Below, piece by piece: positions 54,101-62,488 of a stretch of 64,000 nucleotides of DNA; positions within the stretch are counted from its first letter, which is position 1, and every line of letters starts with the position of its first letter. This DNA comes from Methanocatella intestini (lineage in GTDB: Archaea > Methanobacteriota > Methanobacteria > Methanobacteriales > Methanobacteriaceae). The stretch is from the NCBI RefSeq assembly GCF_002252585.1, contig NZ_NQLD01000003.1; one strand, written 5' to 3'. The notes beneath the pieces were generated by a model that saw only the letters and a program-made list of their open reading frames with translations, was not told the DNA's origin and did not search any database. A program made the translations under genes and the position numbers.

Positions 54101-57100
54101 GGATTGTGTAATCTTAAATATTACTAAAGTAGTTACTGATGGAGTAATATCTGAAAAACCATATAAAGAGGTTATTGCTGGTGAAAAAATAACTTATACT
54201 GTAATTGTATCTAATTATGGTCCTTCTGTAGCAACTAATGTTTATTTAACTGATTTATTCAATGCTGATGAATTGCTTAACATGGAATATAATTCAAACG
54301 GCAACTGGGTAAAATATAATAATGGAATTGCACTAGGTGACATTGATGTAAATGAAGCAGTAATGATTCTGTTTAGAGCAACTGTAAATCACTCTACAAG
54401 AGGATTAATTAACAACACTGTTAGAATCACAACTGACATAAAAGATGCAAGAGGTAACTTTGAAGCTAATGAAACAGTCAAAGCTATTGATAACTCAACT
54501 TTAGTTATTAATAAAACTTCAAATGTTGATGCTATTAATCCTGGAGATTTATTCAATTATACAATTGTAATTACTGCTGAAGGTTCATCTGATTCATTAG
54601 GAGTTATTTTAACTGATAAATTAGATCAAAGCTTATTGGATGCTCAAAATGCTGTTTTCTATGTAAATGGAAATTATATAGGAAAATGGAACGGTTCATA
54701 TAATATTGGAACTTTAAAAACAGGAAATTCAGTAACTGTAACTATTGAAGTTAAAGCATTAAACAGTGCAAATAAAGATATATTTAACAAAGCTATTGTT
54801 GAAAATGAGGAAGGATTCATTAATGAATCTAATAAAACAGTTCATGTAAATACTGTTGATTTAGCTATTAACAAAACATCAGATAAAGTGATTTACAAAT
54901 ATTTAGACAATGTAATTTATACAATTGTTGTAACAAATCATGGTCCAGATGATTCATTTAATGTTACTGTTCGTGATATGTTGCCAAATACTTTAAGATT
55001 TATTAGTGCAAGTGGAAATTATAATCCGGTAACTGGAATTTGGTTTATTGGTCATTTAGCTAAAGGTCAAAGTGCAACTTTAACTATAACAGCACAAGCA
55101 ATCTTCCCTGGAATTATTACAAATAATGCAAATGTAACTGGTAGCGGTTATGATGTAAATTTAACTAATAACCATGATAATATTACAATAACAGTTCCGG
55201 ATTGTGTAATATTAAATGTAAACAAAGTAGCTATTGGCGGTGTTATTAACATTACTGGCGGTATTAAAAATGTAGTTGCTGGAGAAGAAGTTATTTATCA
55301 GGTACTTGTATCAAACCAGGGTCCTTCAACTGCAGCTAATGTGGTTTTAACTGATAATTATCAAACTAAAGATTTAACTGTTGTAGCATACTCTTTAGAT
55401 AATATTACATGGATTCCATATACTAAAGGAGCTAATATTAATTTAGGTGATATGAATTCTGGAAGCAGCATACTTGTTTACTTTAAAGCAATTGTGAATG
55501 CTTCTACAAGAGGAATTGTGCACAATATAGTAAATATTACAACAGACACAGATGATGCAAGAGGAATATTTAGTGCTGAAGAACATGTAAATGTAATATC
55601 TAACAGTACTTTAAAAGTTGATAAAACAGCTGAAATTAAGGAGTTAAACCCGGGAGACACTATACATTATATAATAACTGTAACTGCTGGCGGATCTTCA
55701 GATTCATTAAATGTTGTTTTAAAAGATATATTGGATTCAACTTTATTGGATGTTAATGGTGCTACATATGCTGTTGATGGTGTAAACAAAGGTATGTGGA
55801 CTGGAAGTGTGAGTTTAGATACAATAGCTACTGGAAATAGTGTAACTGTTGATATTTGGGCTAAAGTATTGGATACTGCTGATAAGGATGTTTTCAATTT
55901 GGTTAATGTTACTAGTGATGAGCATCCTGAAGGAAATACTTCCAATACTACTGTTCATGTGAGGATTGTTGATTTGGCTGTTGATAAGCTGGTAAATAAT
56001 TCTGTTCCTAAGTATTTGGATATGATTGAGTATACTATTGTTGTTGTTAATAATGGTCCTGATAAGTCATTTAATGTTACTGTTGGTGATTTATTGCCTG
56101 ATGGTGTTAAATTCATTAGTTCTAATGGTCAGTACAATCCAGATACTGGTGTTTGGTTTGTTGGTGATTTGGATAATCATGAATCTGCAACTTTGAAAAT
56201 TGTTGTTCAGGTTATTAAGGTTGGAAACATTACCAATAATGTTAATGTTACCGGTACTGGTCATGACACTAATTTAACTAATAATAATGATTCTGTTAGT
56301 GTTAATGTTCCTGAATCAGTATTGTTAAACATTGTAAAAGTTGCAAATTCAACAATAATTGTTGCTGGTGAAAATGTAGGTTATACAGTTGTTATAAACA
56401 ATTATGGTCCTTCTGTTGCCAGTGATGTTGTTCTAAAAGATATATTCAACAGTAATGAATTGCTTAACTTACAATATTCATTAAACGGTAATGATTGGTT
56501 TAATTACAATGAGGCTATTAATTTAGGTAATATTGATGTTGGTGCTAGTGTAACGATTTACTTTAGGGCTAAAGTTAATGCTTCTGTTCGTGGGGATGTT
56601 TTAAATACTGTTAATATTACTACTGGTGTTGATGATGCTAGAGGTAATTTCTCTGATAATGAAACAGTTAATGTTATAGCTAATACTACTTTGGTTGTGA
56701 TTAAGGATGCTGAAATTAAGGAGTTAAATCCTGGTGATACAGCTCATTTCATTGTTACTGTTATTGCTGGTGGATCTTCAGATTCATTGAATGTAAACTT
56801 AAATGATATTTTGGATAATAAGTTGTTAGATATTAATTCAGCTAAATACTCTATTAATGGCGGTATTTTAAGTGACTTTAATGGAAATATTTATTTAGGC
56901 AATATGCTTACAGGAACTACTGTGACTGTTGATATTTGGGCTAAAGTGTTAAGTACTGCTGATAGGGACATTTTCAATTTGGTTAATGTTACTAGTGATG
57001 AACATCCTGAAGGAAATACCTCTAATACTACTGTTCATGTGAGGATTGTTGATTTGGCTGTTGATAAGCTGGTAAATAATTCTGTTCCTAAGTATTTGGA

Positions 57101-60100
57101 TATGATTGAGTATACTATTGTTGTTGTTAATAATGGTCCTGATAAGTCATTTAATGTTACTGTTGGTGATTTATTGCCTGATGGTGTTAAATTCATTAGT
57201 TCTAATGGTCAGTACAATCCAGATACTGGTGTTTGGTTTGTTGGTGATTTAGATGCTAATGAACGTGTAACTTTGAAAATTGTTGTTCAGGTTATTAAGG
57301 TTGGAAATATTACCAATAATGTTAATGTCACAGGTACTGGTCATGATACTAATTTAACTAACAATAATGATTCTGTTAGTGTTAATGTTCCAGATTGTGT
57401 TATTTTGGATATTTCTAAAGTATCTAATTCCACTGTTATTGTAGCTGGTGAAAATGTAGGTTATACTGTTGTTATAAACAATTACGGTCCTTCTGTTGCC
57501 AGTGATGTTGTATTAAAGGACATATTCAACAGTAATGAATTGCTTAACTTACAATATTCATTAAATGGTGTAGATTGGTTAGATTACAATGGGGCTATTA
57601 ATTTAGACAATATTGATGTTGGTGCTAGTGTAACGGTTTACTTTAGGGCTAAAGTTAATGGTTCTGTTCGTGGGGATGTTTTAAACATTGTTAATGTTAC
57701 TACTGGTGTTGATGATGCTAGAGGTAATTTCTCTGATAATGAAACAATTAATGTAATTGCTAACACTACTTTGGTTGTAATTAAGGATGCTGAAATTAAG
57801 GAGTTAAACCCAGGAGACACTATACATTATATAATAACTGTAACTGCTGGTGGATCATCTGATTCATTGAATGTTAACTTAAATGATATTTTGGATAATA
57901 AGTTGTTAGATATTAATTCAGCTAAATACTCTATTAACGGTGGTATTTTAAGTGACTTTAATGGAAATATTTATTTAGGCAATATGCTTACAGGTACTAC
58001 TGTGACTGTTGATATTTGGGCTAGAGTATTGGATACTGCTGATAGGGATGTTTTCAATTTGGTTAATGTTACTAGTGATGAGCATCCTGAAGGAAACACT
58101 TCCAATATTACTGTTCATGTGAGGATTGTTGATTTGGCTGTTGATAAGCTGGTAAATAATTCTGTTCCTAAGTATTTGGATATGATTGAGTATACTATTG
58201 TTGTTGTTAATAATGGTCCTGATAAGTCATTTAATGTTACTGTTGGTGATTTATTGCCTGATGGTGTTAAATTCATCAGCTCTAATGGTCAGTACAATCC
58301 AGATACTGGTGTTTGGTTTGTTGGTGATTTAGATGCTAATGAACGTGTAACTTTGAAAATTGTTGTTCAGGTTATTAAGGTTGGAAATATTACCAATGCC
58401 GTCAATGTTACCGGTACTGGTCATGATACTAATTTAACTAACAATAATGATTCTGTTAGGGTAACCGTTCCAGATTCAGTATTATTAAACATTGTAAAAG
58501 TTGCAAACTCAACAATAATTGTTGCAGGTGAAAATGTTGGATATACTGTTACTGTTACTAATAATGGTCCTTCTGTAGCTACTGATGTTGTATTAAAAGA
58601 TGTTTATAATGCTAAAGAGTTATTTGGATTACAATATTCATTAAATGCTATAGATTGGTTGAATTACAATGAATCTGTCAGTTTAGGTGATATTAATGCA
58701 GGTGCTAATATAACTGTGTATTTCAGAGCTAAAGTTAATGCTTCTGTTCGTGGTGATGTTTTAAACACTGTTAATATTACTACCAGTGTTGATGATGCTA
58801 GAGGTAACTTTACAGATAATGAAACAATTAATGTTATAGCTAATACTACTTTGGTTGTGATTAAGGATGCTGAAATTAAGGAGTTAAACCCAGGAGACAC
58901 TATACATTATATAATAACTGTAACTGCTGGTGGATCATCTGATTCATTGAATGTTAACTTGAGAGATATATTGGATAATAAGTTGTTAGATATTAATTCA
59001 GCTAAATACTCTATAAATGGAGGTGGCTTAGCAGATTATAATGGTAATGTTTATTTAGGCAATATGCTTACTGGTACTACTGTTACTGTTGATATTTGGG
59101 CTAGAGTATTGGATACTGCTGATAGTGATGTTTTCAATTTGGTTAATGTTACTAGTGATGAGCATCCTGAAGGAAACACTTCCAATATTACTGTTCATGT
59201 GAGAATTGTTGATTTAGCTGTTGATAAGCTGGTAAATAATTCTGTTCCTAAGTATTTGGATATGATTGAGTATACTATTGTTGTTGTTAATAATGGTCCG
59301 GATAAGTCATTTAATGTTACTGTTGGTGATTTATTGCCTGATGGTGTTAAATTCATTAGCTCTAATGGTCAGTACAATCCAGATACTGGTGTTTGGTTTG
59401 TTGGTGATTTAGATGCTAATGAACGTGTAACTTTGAAAATTGTTGTTCAGGTTATTAAGGTTGGAAATATTACTAATAATGTTAATGTTACCGGTACTGG
59501 TCATGATACTAATTTAACTAATAATAATGATTCTGTTACTGTTAATGTTCCTGAATCAGTATTGTTAAACATTGTAAAAGTAGCTAATTCCACTGTTATT
59601 GTAGCTGGTGAAAATGTAGGTTATACAGTTGTTATAAACAATTATGGCCCTTCTGTTGCTAGTGATGTTGTTCTAAAAGATATATTCAACAGTAATGAAT
59701 TGCTTAACTTACAATATTCATTAAACGGTAAAGATTGGTTTAATTACAATGAATCTGTCAGTTTAGGTGATATTAATGCAGGTGCTAATATAACTGTGTA
59801 TTTCAGAGCTAAAGTTAATGCTTCTGTTCGCGGTAATGTTTTAAACACTGTTAATATTACTACCAGTATTGATGACGCTAGAGGTAATTTCTCTGATAAT
59901 GAAACAATTAATGTAATTGCTAACACTACTTTGGTTGTAATTAAGGATGCTGAAATTAAGGAGTTAAACCCAGGAGATACAGCTCATTTCATTGTTACTG
60001 TTATTGCTGGAGGATCTTCAGATTCATTGAATGTAAACTTGAGAGATATCTTGGATAATAAATTATTGGATGTTGATGGTGCTATATATGCTGTTGATGG

Positions 60101-62258
60101 TGTAAACAAAGGTATGTGGACTGGAAGCATAGATTTAGGTAATATGCTTACTGGTACTACTGTTACTGTTGATATTTGGGCTAAAATATTGGATACTGCT
60201 GATAGAGATGTTTTCAATTTAGTTAATGTTACTAGTGATGAGCATCCTGAAGGAAACACTTCCAATATTACTGTTCATGTGAGGATTGTTGATTTGGCTG
60301 TTGATAAATTGGTAAATAATACTGTTCCTAAGTATTTGGATATGATTGAGTATACTATTGTTGTTGTTAATAATGGTCCTGATAAGTCATTTAATGTTAC
60401 TGTTGGTGATTTATTGCCTGATGGTGTAAAATTCATCAGCTCTAATGGTCAGTACAATCCAGATACTGGTGTTTGGTTTGTTGGTGATTTAGATGCTAAT
60501 GAACGTGTAACTTTGAAAATTGTTGTTCAGGTTATTAAGGTTGGAAATATTACCAATGCCGTCAATGTTACCGGTACTGGTCATGATACTAATTTAACTA
60601 ATAATAATGATTCTGTTAGTGTTAATGTTCCTGAATCAGTATTGTTAAACATTGTAAAAGTTGCAAACTCAACAATAATTGTTGCAGGTGAAAATGTAGG
60701 TTACACAGTTGTTATAAACAATTACGGTCCTTCTGTTGCCAGTGATGTTGTTCTAAAAGATATATTCAACAGTAATGAATTGCTTAACTTACAATATTCA
60801 TTAAATGGTGTAGATTGGTTTAATTACAATGAATCTGTCAGTTTAGGTGATATTAATGCAGGTGCTAATATAACTGTGTATTTCAGAGCTAAAGTTAATG
60901 CTTCTGTTCGTGGTGATGTTTTAAACACTGTTAATATTACTACTGGTGTTGATGATGCTAGAGGTAACTTTACAGATAATGAAACAGTTAATGTTATAGC
61001 TAATACTACTTTGGTTGTAATTAAGGATGCTGAAATCAAAGCACTTAACCCTGGAGACACAGCACACTTTGTCATTACTGTAATTGCTGGAGGGTCTTCA
61101 GATTCATTGAATGTCAAATTAGAAGATATTTTGGATGCTGAATTGTTGGATGTTAAATCTGCAACCTACAGAATAAATGGAGGTAATTTAACTGATTACA
61201 CTCAAATTATTTTATTAGGAAATATGCATACTGGCAGTAAGATAGTTGTAGATATTTATGCTGCAATATTAGGTACAACCGGTCAGGATATCTTCAATTG
61301 TGTAAATGTCACTAGTGATGAACATCCTGAAGGAAACACTTCAAATACTACAATACATGTAAATATCGCTGATTTAGAAATTATTAAAATAGTAGATAAT
61401 CTTACTCCAAATTATGGTGATGAAATAACCTACACAATAATTGTAAGAAACAACGGTCCGGATAACTCAACTAACATTAAAGTATCTGAAATATTGGCAG
61501 ATAATTTCAAATTCATTTCAGCTAATGCTTCTAAAGGATATTACAATTTAACAAATGGTATTTGGGCAGTAGGTAATTTAACTAATAATGAAACAGCTAA
61601 ATTAGTTATTACTGTAAAAATAATTAAAACAGGATTTATCCAAAACAATGTAAGTGTAAATGGAACTGGTTATGATCCTAACTTAACTAACAACAATGCT
61701 ACTGTCAATATTACTGTTCCTCAAACAGCAGATTTATCTGTTATAAAAATAGTAAATGTTAATGTAGTAACTGTTGGAGATAAAATCATATACACTATTA
61801 TTGTTAAAAACAATGGTCCTGACACAGCATTAGATGTTTATGCAGTAGATAAATTATCAGATGCTCTTAAATTTGTTTCATATAAAGCAAGCGTAGGAGT
61901 ATATAATCCGGCAACAGGTATTTGGACAATTGGCAATTTAACTAACAAAAGCAATGCTACATTGGAAATTACATGTATTGTTTTAAAAACAGGTATAATA
62001 TCTAATGAAGTATTTGTAAATGGAAGTACAGTTGACTTGAATATGTCTAACAATTATGATAATATTTCAGTTACTGTAAATCCACTTCCAACTCCTGTTC
62101 CTACTCCTGTAGGTCCGGCTGATAAAGATATTATGATTTCTGATGAAGTTACAATGGATATTGCTGCAATGGCAAAAACAGGAAATCCATTATTTGCTTT
62201 ATTGGTTGTTTTAATCTTTGGAATATTCGGTTTTGGAGTTTCCAGAAGGAAAAAATAA
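45180..62258 (+). CDS. Giant adhesin-like surface protein with DUF11 repeats, 5,692 aa
   Basis: A signal peptide (MNFLKVLVIASLLFIFCGSV) is followed by an N-terminal region of about 700 residues of other beta domains, then a long run of DUF11 modules (D/E-hTKxV...G..hxYTIxVxNNGP...) that make a rigid stalk. The last third is an array of 360-residue units, each made of three DUF11-like domains of about 115-125 residues. It ends with a PTPVPTPV linker, MAKTGNP, a hydrophobic stretch and RRKK, a sortase-like cell-wall sorting signal. Asn-X-Ser/Thr sites are very frequent, so heavy N-glycosylation is likely. Such proteins are thought to mediate attachment to bacteria or host mucus in gut Methanobrevibacter. 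The next genes (pseB/pseC) could supply glycans, which is only an inference. Confidence 0.93.
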   Translation: MNFLKVLVIASLLFIFCGSVYGVNEADSLDIQGVDVDGNSDTVIVENANLTYDKLIINDNGEEVVIGDNSIWDIPIKEGPIVENDNTSVPDISLKDENGNAMSFNNPADVFINESFNFQMVFKNLGDATGFQPYVQLIAPEDLTQFTVSFSNRNIVPIKVGVFDESTYNNATGLYTLIDPFTKKEVHGPVNSTFYILQYPLGSFPVDAPDAVLNVTSSIGDLEIGKLLNFTVTPVFRYGNGHIDDPVNYPPIYGETVTGWVNPVVVKIDKDSNLHEDETATGSNFPFEYYVNINIANGAKIENITIADVLSSNIMYLGSLVLYDSKGKIIDSSLYTVEKPDGNKTGGKIILKLKEATGDLSGTSLSLRYKAYAPEFDNSTDDNITIIDSETGVSTVAKNTVNMDYTYDNNTYDVSDSYNVYLKSLATQKYAEILSTPIDGTYTVVPHNSINYKVDFEISDYFAFDNLVIYDKFDTHKVGSAQKFLTENKPVLSVYGKTYELNESYYNVVSLGSIDKSVTFYISKFLKDNNISTSLTGGYYTNRSINEGAMVGSLNFATKVIIYYSNGSSVVSNDLVINHIKTSADVLNTTNTVSDSSYTQLKVPSVTLKKDIVAVNGEIISPADFYKVYPGQNITFALDIYFPTGSVHDFAVTDYLPIPLFNLKGFNLVNSTTGVIPEGGYWAYANNSGFLYDENTGKVIIPKINIDNFNNAISFSFGNTLDNLANPVNVKLWLTVQVSSEPMADQLNLANLAEMKFKDSVDVIYASSNIVLMLTNEPELEITKHVNDTKILENIENATDVKYNITITNTGHSTAYDIIVADDFVNKTTSNGITKADVKAVSLVYSNGTVVDITAFKDDLFTKGYMISQLAQNTSCSIIYTVRFSEYLIPKESIVNNVWITNFAAYPNSTNFANNKDKYRDNATIIAKGLEITKDFIGSNVTDNTNMLFVGEIGIYRITVNFPDLRIPNLVIKDTSYGIKYTNFTITTSEGVVVPEYAYTVTYTPSTTHPEKSYLTINFNGDIIPDYTKNNQLIINAYYTVVNNENVIPIGADSATTSNYASITWTNNTLTSNTVYVNVYQPKIDISKIFEPNIVQGNDEASFTITITNTGKGTAHNTTITDDLTEFIKTFVNSRSDIGVTILKGNETGKIIFSWNNDIATLNVGELLAGQSVSVKFTFDVKSDVVIGKEFKNIAKVDYYSIFNETKFDEKRNYSSQASSTLHTYDAKVNKTVFNTTIVNGKDKVTIGENVTYNITAILPVGKYDILKVTDTLPEGLKYIDGSIVVYKGNTQNKAIEGKDYTVTVNGNIVELTFASEFADEIIKEYGGQFHAFLNATVLNVNNNKAGAVKTNKAVLTWNDHESVSNAAVSVVEPVIDITKNFNVDNVIGGDVLYFDITVTNNGQSPLFNVTLSDDLSDLINKFVSGSVNVTSGGVIVTPTWDNNIVSINIAELGIGKSLTYRFTFKVREDVVIGSTYTNIANVIGYSALSNGRNYTDTAKDSFTTELPAITKWVVDSSIDNGRDNVTIGEKVIYGVNVTLPVGNYTKLVIKDTLPQGFEYIGADAFYANGTKLVNGKDWTVNVNNYDITITVNNVHSSDFANGILSINLTARPTIFDPSNKAGAVKVNNVELFLNDKTMGKSSAKVTIVEPTADITKKFNVTEVEGLDHVSFDVIVKNNGKTPLFNVTIFDGLDDFDLFIGQTPGEDNVVIKVTDADGNPIDAKIKWIGSHVEIDVAQLNPGDIIHAKYSFVIRSDIQIGSQYVNMANVVGYSAPDHGRNYYNYDEDTLKTKLPVITKWVVDSSIDNGRDNVTIGEKVIYGVNVSLPVGNYTKLVIKDTLPQGFEYIGADAFYANGTKLVNGKDWTVNVNNYDITITVNNVHSSSFANGILSINLTARPTIFDPSNKAGAVKVNNVELFLNDKTMGRSSAKVTIVEPTLDITKKFNVTEVEGLDHVSFDVIVKNNGKTPLFEVTIIDDLEDLASFIGQIPGEDNVVVKVTDADGNSIDAKIKWIGSHVEIDVAQLNPGDIIHAKYSFVIRSDIQIGSQYVNMAYAVGYSAPDHGRIYYNESKDTLKTKMPTITKLVIGTTLGNKDGNIFTPTIGENVTYQIMVKLPKGNYTNLQVKDILPQGFEYLENSVILSNGTLISDVSVNGNLVTINFGNTTSYKYSDNIIFNLSAVVLNDQSNKAQSIKSNNVELYLNDNKIDNSNAQVKIAEPNISVVKTSDKQKYEYYENATYSIVITNNGNGMAYNITIKDVLPLGLKYSGINSTSKSNGWVVKFDENTRTFTITGLNLTVGDKFTFTYQASFAEWEIDGVKYSPIGQNFINSVNVAYVSINGTNPNNRTYTTQTTKEVHVTEADLSVVKNCNNEVVIAGEDIYYTIIITNNGLDTAQNVKLNEYYHSEYLTNLEYSLDGKTWNVYTNPIDLGSINSKASKTVYIRGYLDGSIVDDTILNNTVRVNTTTGELKLEDNEATNIKNVTTLAELHITKINITEAIAGKIIKYEIVITNNGPSYARDIILTDIYNDSELTNMLYSLDGQSWTRYDASINIGTLANGQSKTILFEGFIKTTIRGNIVNKAIINSTTKLRENSTLEDDVTVNVKGDTTLDITKVVNTALVNPGDVIKYTVQITAGGLSDSLDVILTDKLSEIFFDVNKATYSINGIDKGVWIGSVNLGTLSSGTTVNVVITVPVKAYVDVGKLNSITNFASVINSDNKTANDTNIVPINVIDLAINKTANHQNKTYNYGDNVEYVIEIINNGPGIATNIIATDNLPEGLEFINANVPGGWTLSISNNKITINGEKLANGEKVLITLIAKAAKSNVTIINDIKVNGTGFDSNISNNNDSETVKVTPLVDLAITKVVDNANPLYGSIITYTITVVNNGPDASTDVVVKDIWPANGLKFITSTGTYDPATGIWNVGELGSNEIATLTITAETIAIGKFENKVSVNGTGYDSNLSNNNASVNITVPDCVILNITKVVTDGVISEKPYKEVIAGEKITYTVIVSNYGPSVATNVYLTDLFNADELLNMEYNSNGNWVKYNNGIALGDIDVNEAVMILFRATVNHSTRGLINNTVRITTDIKDARGNFEANETVKAIDNSTLVINKTSNVDAINPGDLFNYTIVITAEGSSDSLGVILTDKLDQSLLDAQNAVFYVNGNYIGKWNGSYNIGTLKTGNSVTVTIEVKALNSANKDIFNKAIVENEEGFINESNKTVHVNTVDLAINKTSDKVIYKYLDNVIYTIVVTNHGPDDSFNVTVRDMLPNTLRFISASGNYNPVTGIWFIGHLAKGQSATLTITAQAIFPGIITNNANVTGSGYDVNLTNNHDNITITVPDCVILNVNKVAIGGVINITGGIKNVVAGEEVIYQVLVSNQGPSTAANVVLTDNYQTKDLTVVAYSLDNITWIPYTKGANINLGDMNSGSSILVYFKAIVNASTRGIVHNIVNITTDTDDARGIFSAEEHVNVISNSTLKVDKTAEIKELNPGDTIHYIITVTAGGSSDSLNVVLKDILDSTLLDVNGATYAVDGVNKGMWTGSVSLDTIATGNSVTVDIWAKVLDTADKDVFNLVNVTSDEHPEGNTSNTTVHVRIVDLAVDKLVNNSVPKYLDMIEYTIVVVNNGPDKSFNVTVGDLLPDGVKFISSNGQYNPDTGVWFVGDLDNHESATLKIVVQVIKVGNITNNVNVTGTGHDTNLTNNNDSVSVNVPESVLLNIVKVANSTIIVAGENVGYTVVINNYGPSVASDVVLKDIFNSNELLNLQYSLNGNDWFNYNEAINLGNIDVGASVTIYFRAKVNASVRGDVLNTVNITTGVDDARGNFSDNETVNVIANTTLVVIKDAEIKELNPGDTAHFIVTVIAGGSSDSLNVNLNDILDNKLLDINSAKYSINGGILSDFNGNIYLGNMLTGTTVTVDIWAKVLSTADRDIFNLVNVTSDEHPEGNTSNTTVHVRIVDLAVDKLVNNSVPKYLDMIEYTIVVVNNGPDKSFNVTVGDLLPDGVKFISSNGQYNPDTGVWFVGDLDANERVTLKIVVQVIKVGNITNNVNVTGTGHDTNLTNNNDSVSVNVPDCVILDISKVSNSTVIVAGENVGYTVVINNYGPSVASDVVLKDIFNSNELLNLQYSLNGVDWLDYNGAINLDNIDVGASVTVYFRAKVNGSVRGDVLNIVNVTTGVDDARGNFSDNETINVIANTTLVVIKDAEIKELNPGDTIHYIITVTAGGSSDSLNVNLNDILDNKLLDINSAKYSINGGILSDFNGNIYLGNMLTGTTVTVDIWARVLDTADRDVFNLVNVTSDEHPEGNTSNITVHVRIVDLAVDKLVNNSVPKYLDMIEYTIVVVNNGPDKSFNVTVGDLLPDGVKFISSNGQYNPDTGVWFVGDLDANERVTLKIVVQVIKVGNITNAVNVTGTGHDTNLTNNNDSVRVTVPDSVLLNIVKVANSTIIVAGENVGYTVTVTNNGPSVATDVVLKDVYNAKELFGLQYSLNAIDWLNYNESVSLGDINAGANITVYFRAKVNASVRGDVLNTVNITTSVDDARGNFTDNETINVIANTTLVVIKDAEIKELNPGDTIHYIITVTAGGSSDSLNVNLRDILDNKLLDINSAKYSINGGGLADYNGNVYLGNMLTGTTVTVDIWARVLDTADSDVFNLVNVTSDEHPEGNTSNITVHVRIVDLAVDKLVNNSVPKYLDMIEYTIVVVNNGPDKSFNVTVGDLLPDGVKFISSNGQYNPDTGVWFVGDLDANERVTLKIVVQVIKVGNITNNVNVTGTGHDTNLTNNNDSVTVNVPESVLLNIVKVANSTVIVAGENVGYTVVINNYGPSVASDVVLKDIFNSNELLNLQYSLNGKDWFNYNESVSLGDINAGANITVYFRAKVNASVRGNVLNTVNITTSIDDARGNFSDNETINVIANTTLVVIKDAEIKELNPGDTAHFIVTVIAGGSSDSLNVNLRDILDNKLLDVDGAIYAVDGVNKGMWTGSIDLGNMLTGTTVTVDIWAKILDTADRDVFNLVNVTSDEHPEGNTSNITVHVRIVDLAVDKLVNNTVPKYLDMIEYTIVVVNNGPDKSFNVTVGDLLPDGVKFISSNGQYNPDTGVWFVGDLDANERVTLKIVVQVIKVGNITNAVNVTGTGHDTNLTNNNDSVSVNVPESVLLNIVKVANSTIIVAGENVGYTVVINNYGPSVASDVVLKDIFNSNELLNLQYSLNGVDWFNYNESVSLGDINAGANITVYFRAKVNASVRGDVLNTVNITTGVDDARGNFTDNETVNVIANTTLVVIKDAEIKALNPGDTAHFVITVIAGGSSDSLNVKLEDILDAELLDVKSATYRINGGNLTDYTQIILLGNMHTGSKIVVDIYAAILGTTGQDIFNCVNVTSDEHPEGNTSNTTIHVNIADLEIIKIVDNLTPNYGDEITYTIIVRNNGPDNSTNIKVSEILADNFKFISANASKGYYNLTNGIWAVGNLTNNETAKLVITVKIIKTGFIQNNVSVNGTGYDPNLTNNNATVNITVPQTADLSVIKIVNVNVVTVGDKIIYTIIVKNNGPDTALDVYAVDKLSDALKFVSYKASVGVYNPATGIWTIGNLTNKSNATLEITCIVLKTGIISNEVFVNGSTVDLNMSNNYDNISVTVNPLPTPVPTPVGPADKDIMISDEVTMDIAAMAKTGNPLFALLVVLIFGIFGFGVSRRKK
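49711..50980. repeat. Near-identical internal duplication in the adhesin gene, 858-bp period
   Basis: The block coding KWVVDSSIDNGRDNVTIGEK onward is repeated 858 bp (286 codons) later with very few changes, and is followed by a second pair of related DUF11 domains. The best-matching part is about 400 bp (49711-50120 vs 50569-50980). Confidence 0.85.
55621..61380. repeat. Array of exact 1,080-bp repeats in the adhesin gene
   Basis: The line coding DLAVDKLVNNSVPKYLDMIE recurs at intervals of exactly 1,080 bp (about 55970, 57050, 58130, 59210, 60290), and the EIKELNPGDT line likewise from 55630 to 61030. About 5.3 units of 360 codons, with no indels; some stretches of 150 bp are identical between units. 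An older diverged unit lies to the left with a 33-bp length difference. Confidence 0.95.
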
Positions 62259-62263
62259 ATTTA

Positions 62264-62292
62264 AAGGATTTTTATAAATCCTTATTTTTTCT
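62264..62292 (+). terminator. Hairpin-T terminator after the adhesin gene
   Basis: AAGGATTT (62264-62271) and AAATCCTT (62276-62283) form a perfect 8-bp stem with a TTAT loop, followed by TTTTTT. It begins 6 nt after the stop codon. Confidence 0.7.
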
Positions 62293-62488
62293 TTTTTTTA
62301 TTTTAAACTAATTTTAAATAGTTATTTTTTTATTTTAAACTAATTTTATCATTAAATAAAAAATTAACAATACTATACTCTTTTATTTATCAAATACAAT
62401 TTTATTATAAAGATAGAAACTTGCTTCTAATAATCTTTATATATTTTCAAAAATAAACTTATAAATAATTTAATATTGGAGTTTCGTT

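Noticed and set aside
55621..61380. Assembly artefact from collapsed or expanded repeats
   Set aside because: Units differ by scattered substitutions and mosaic segments, so they are not simple copies; the exact unit number still needs long reads.
45332..62053. Many antisense ORFs of 60-97 codons inside the adhesin gene
   Set aside because: They recur with the 1,080-bp repeats, lack ribosome binding sites and are shadows of the biased codon use of the sense strand.
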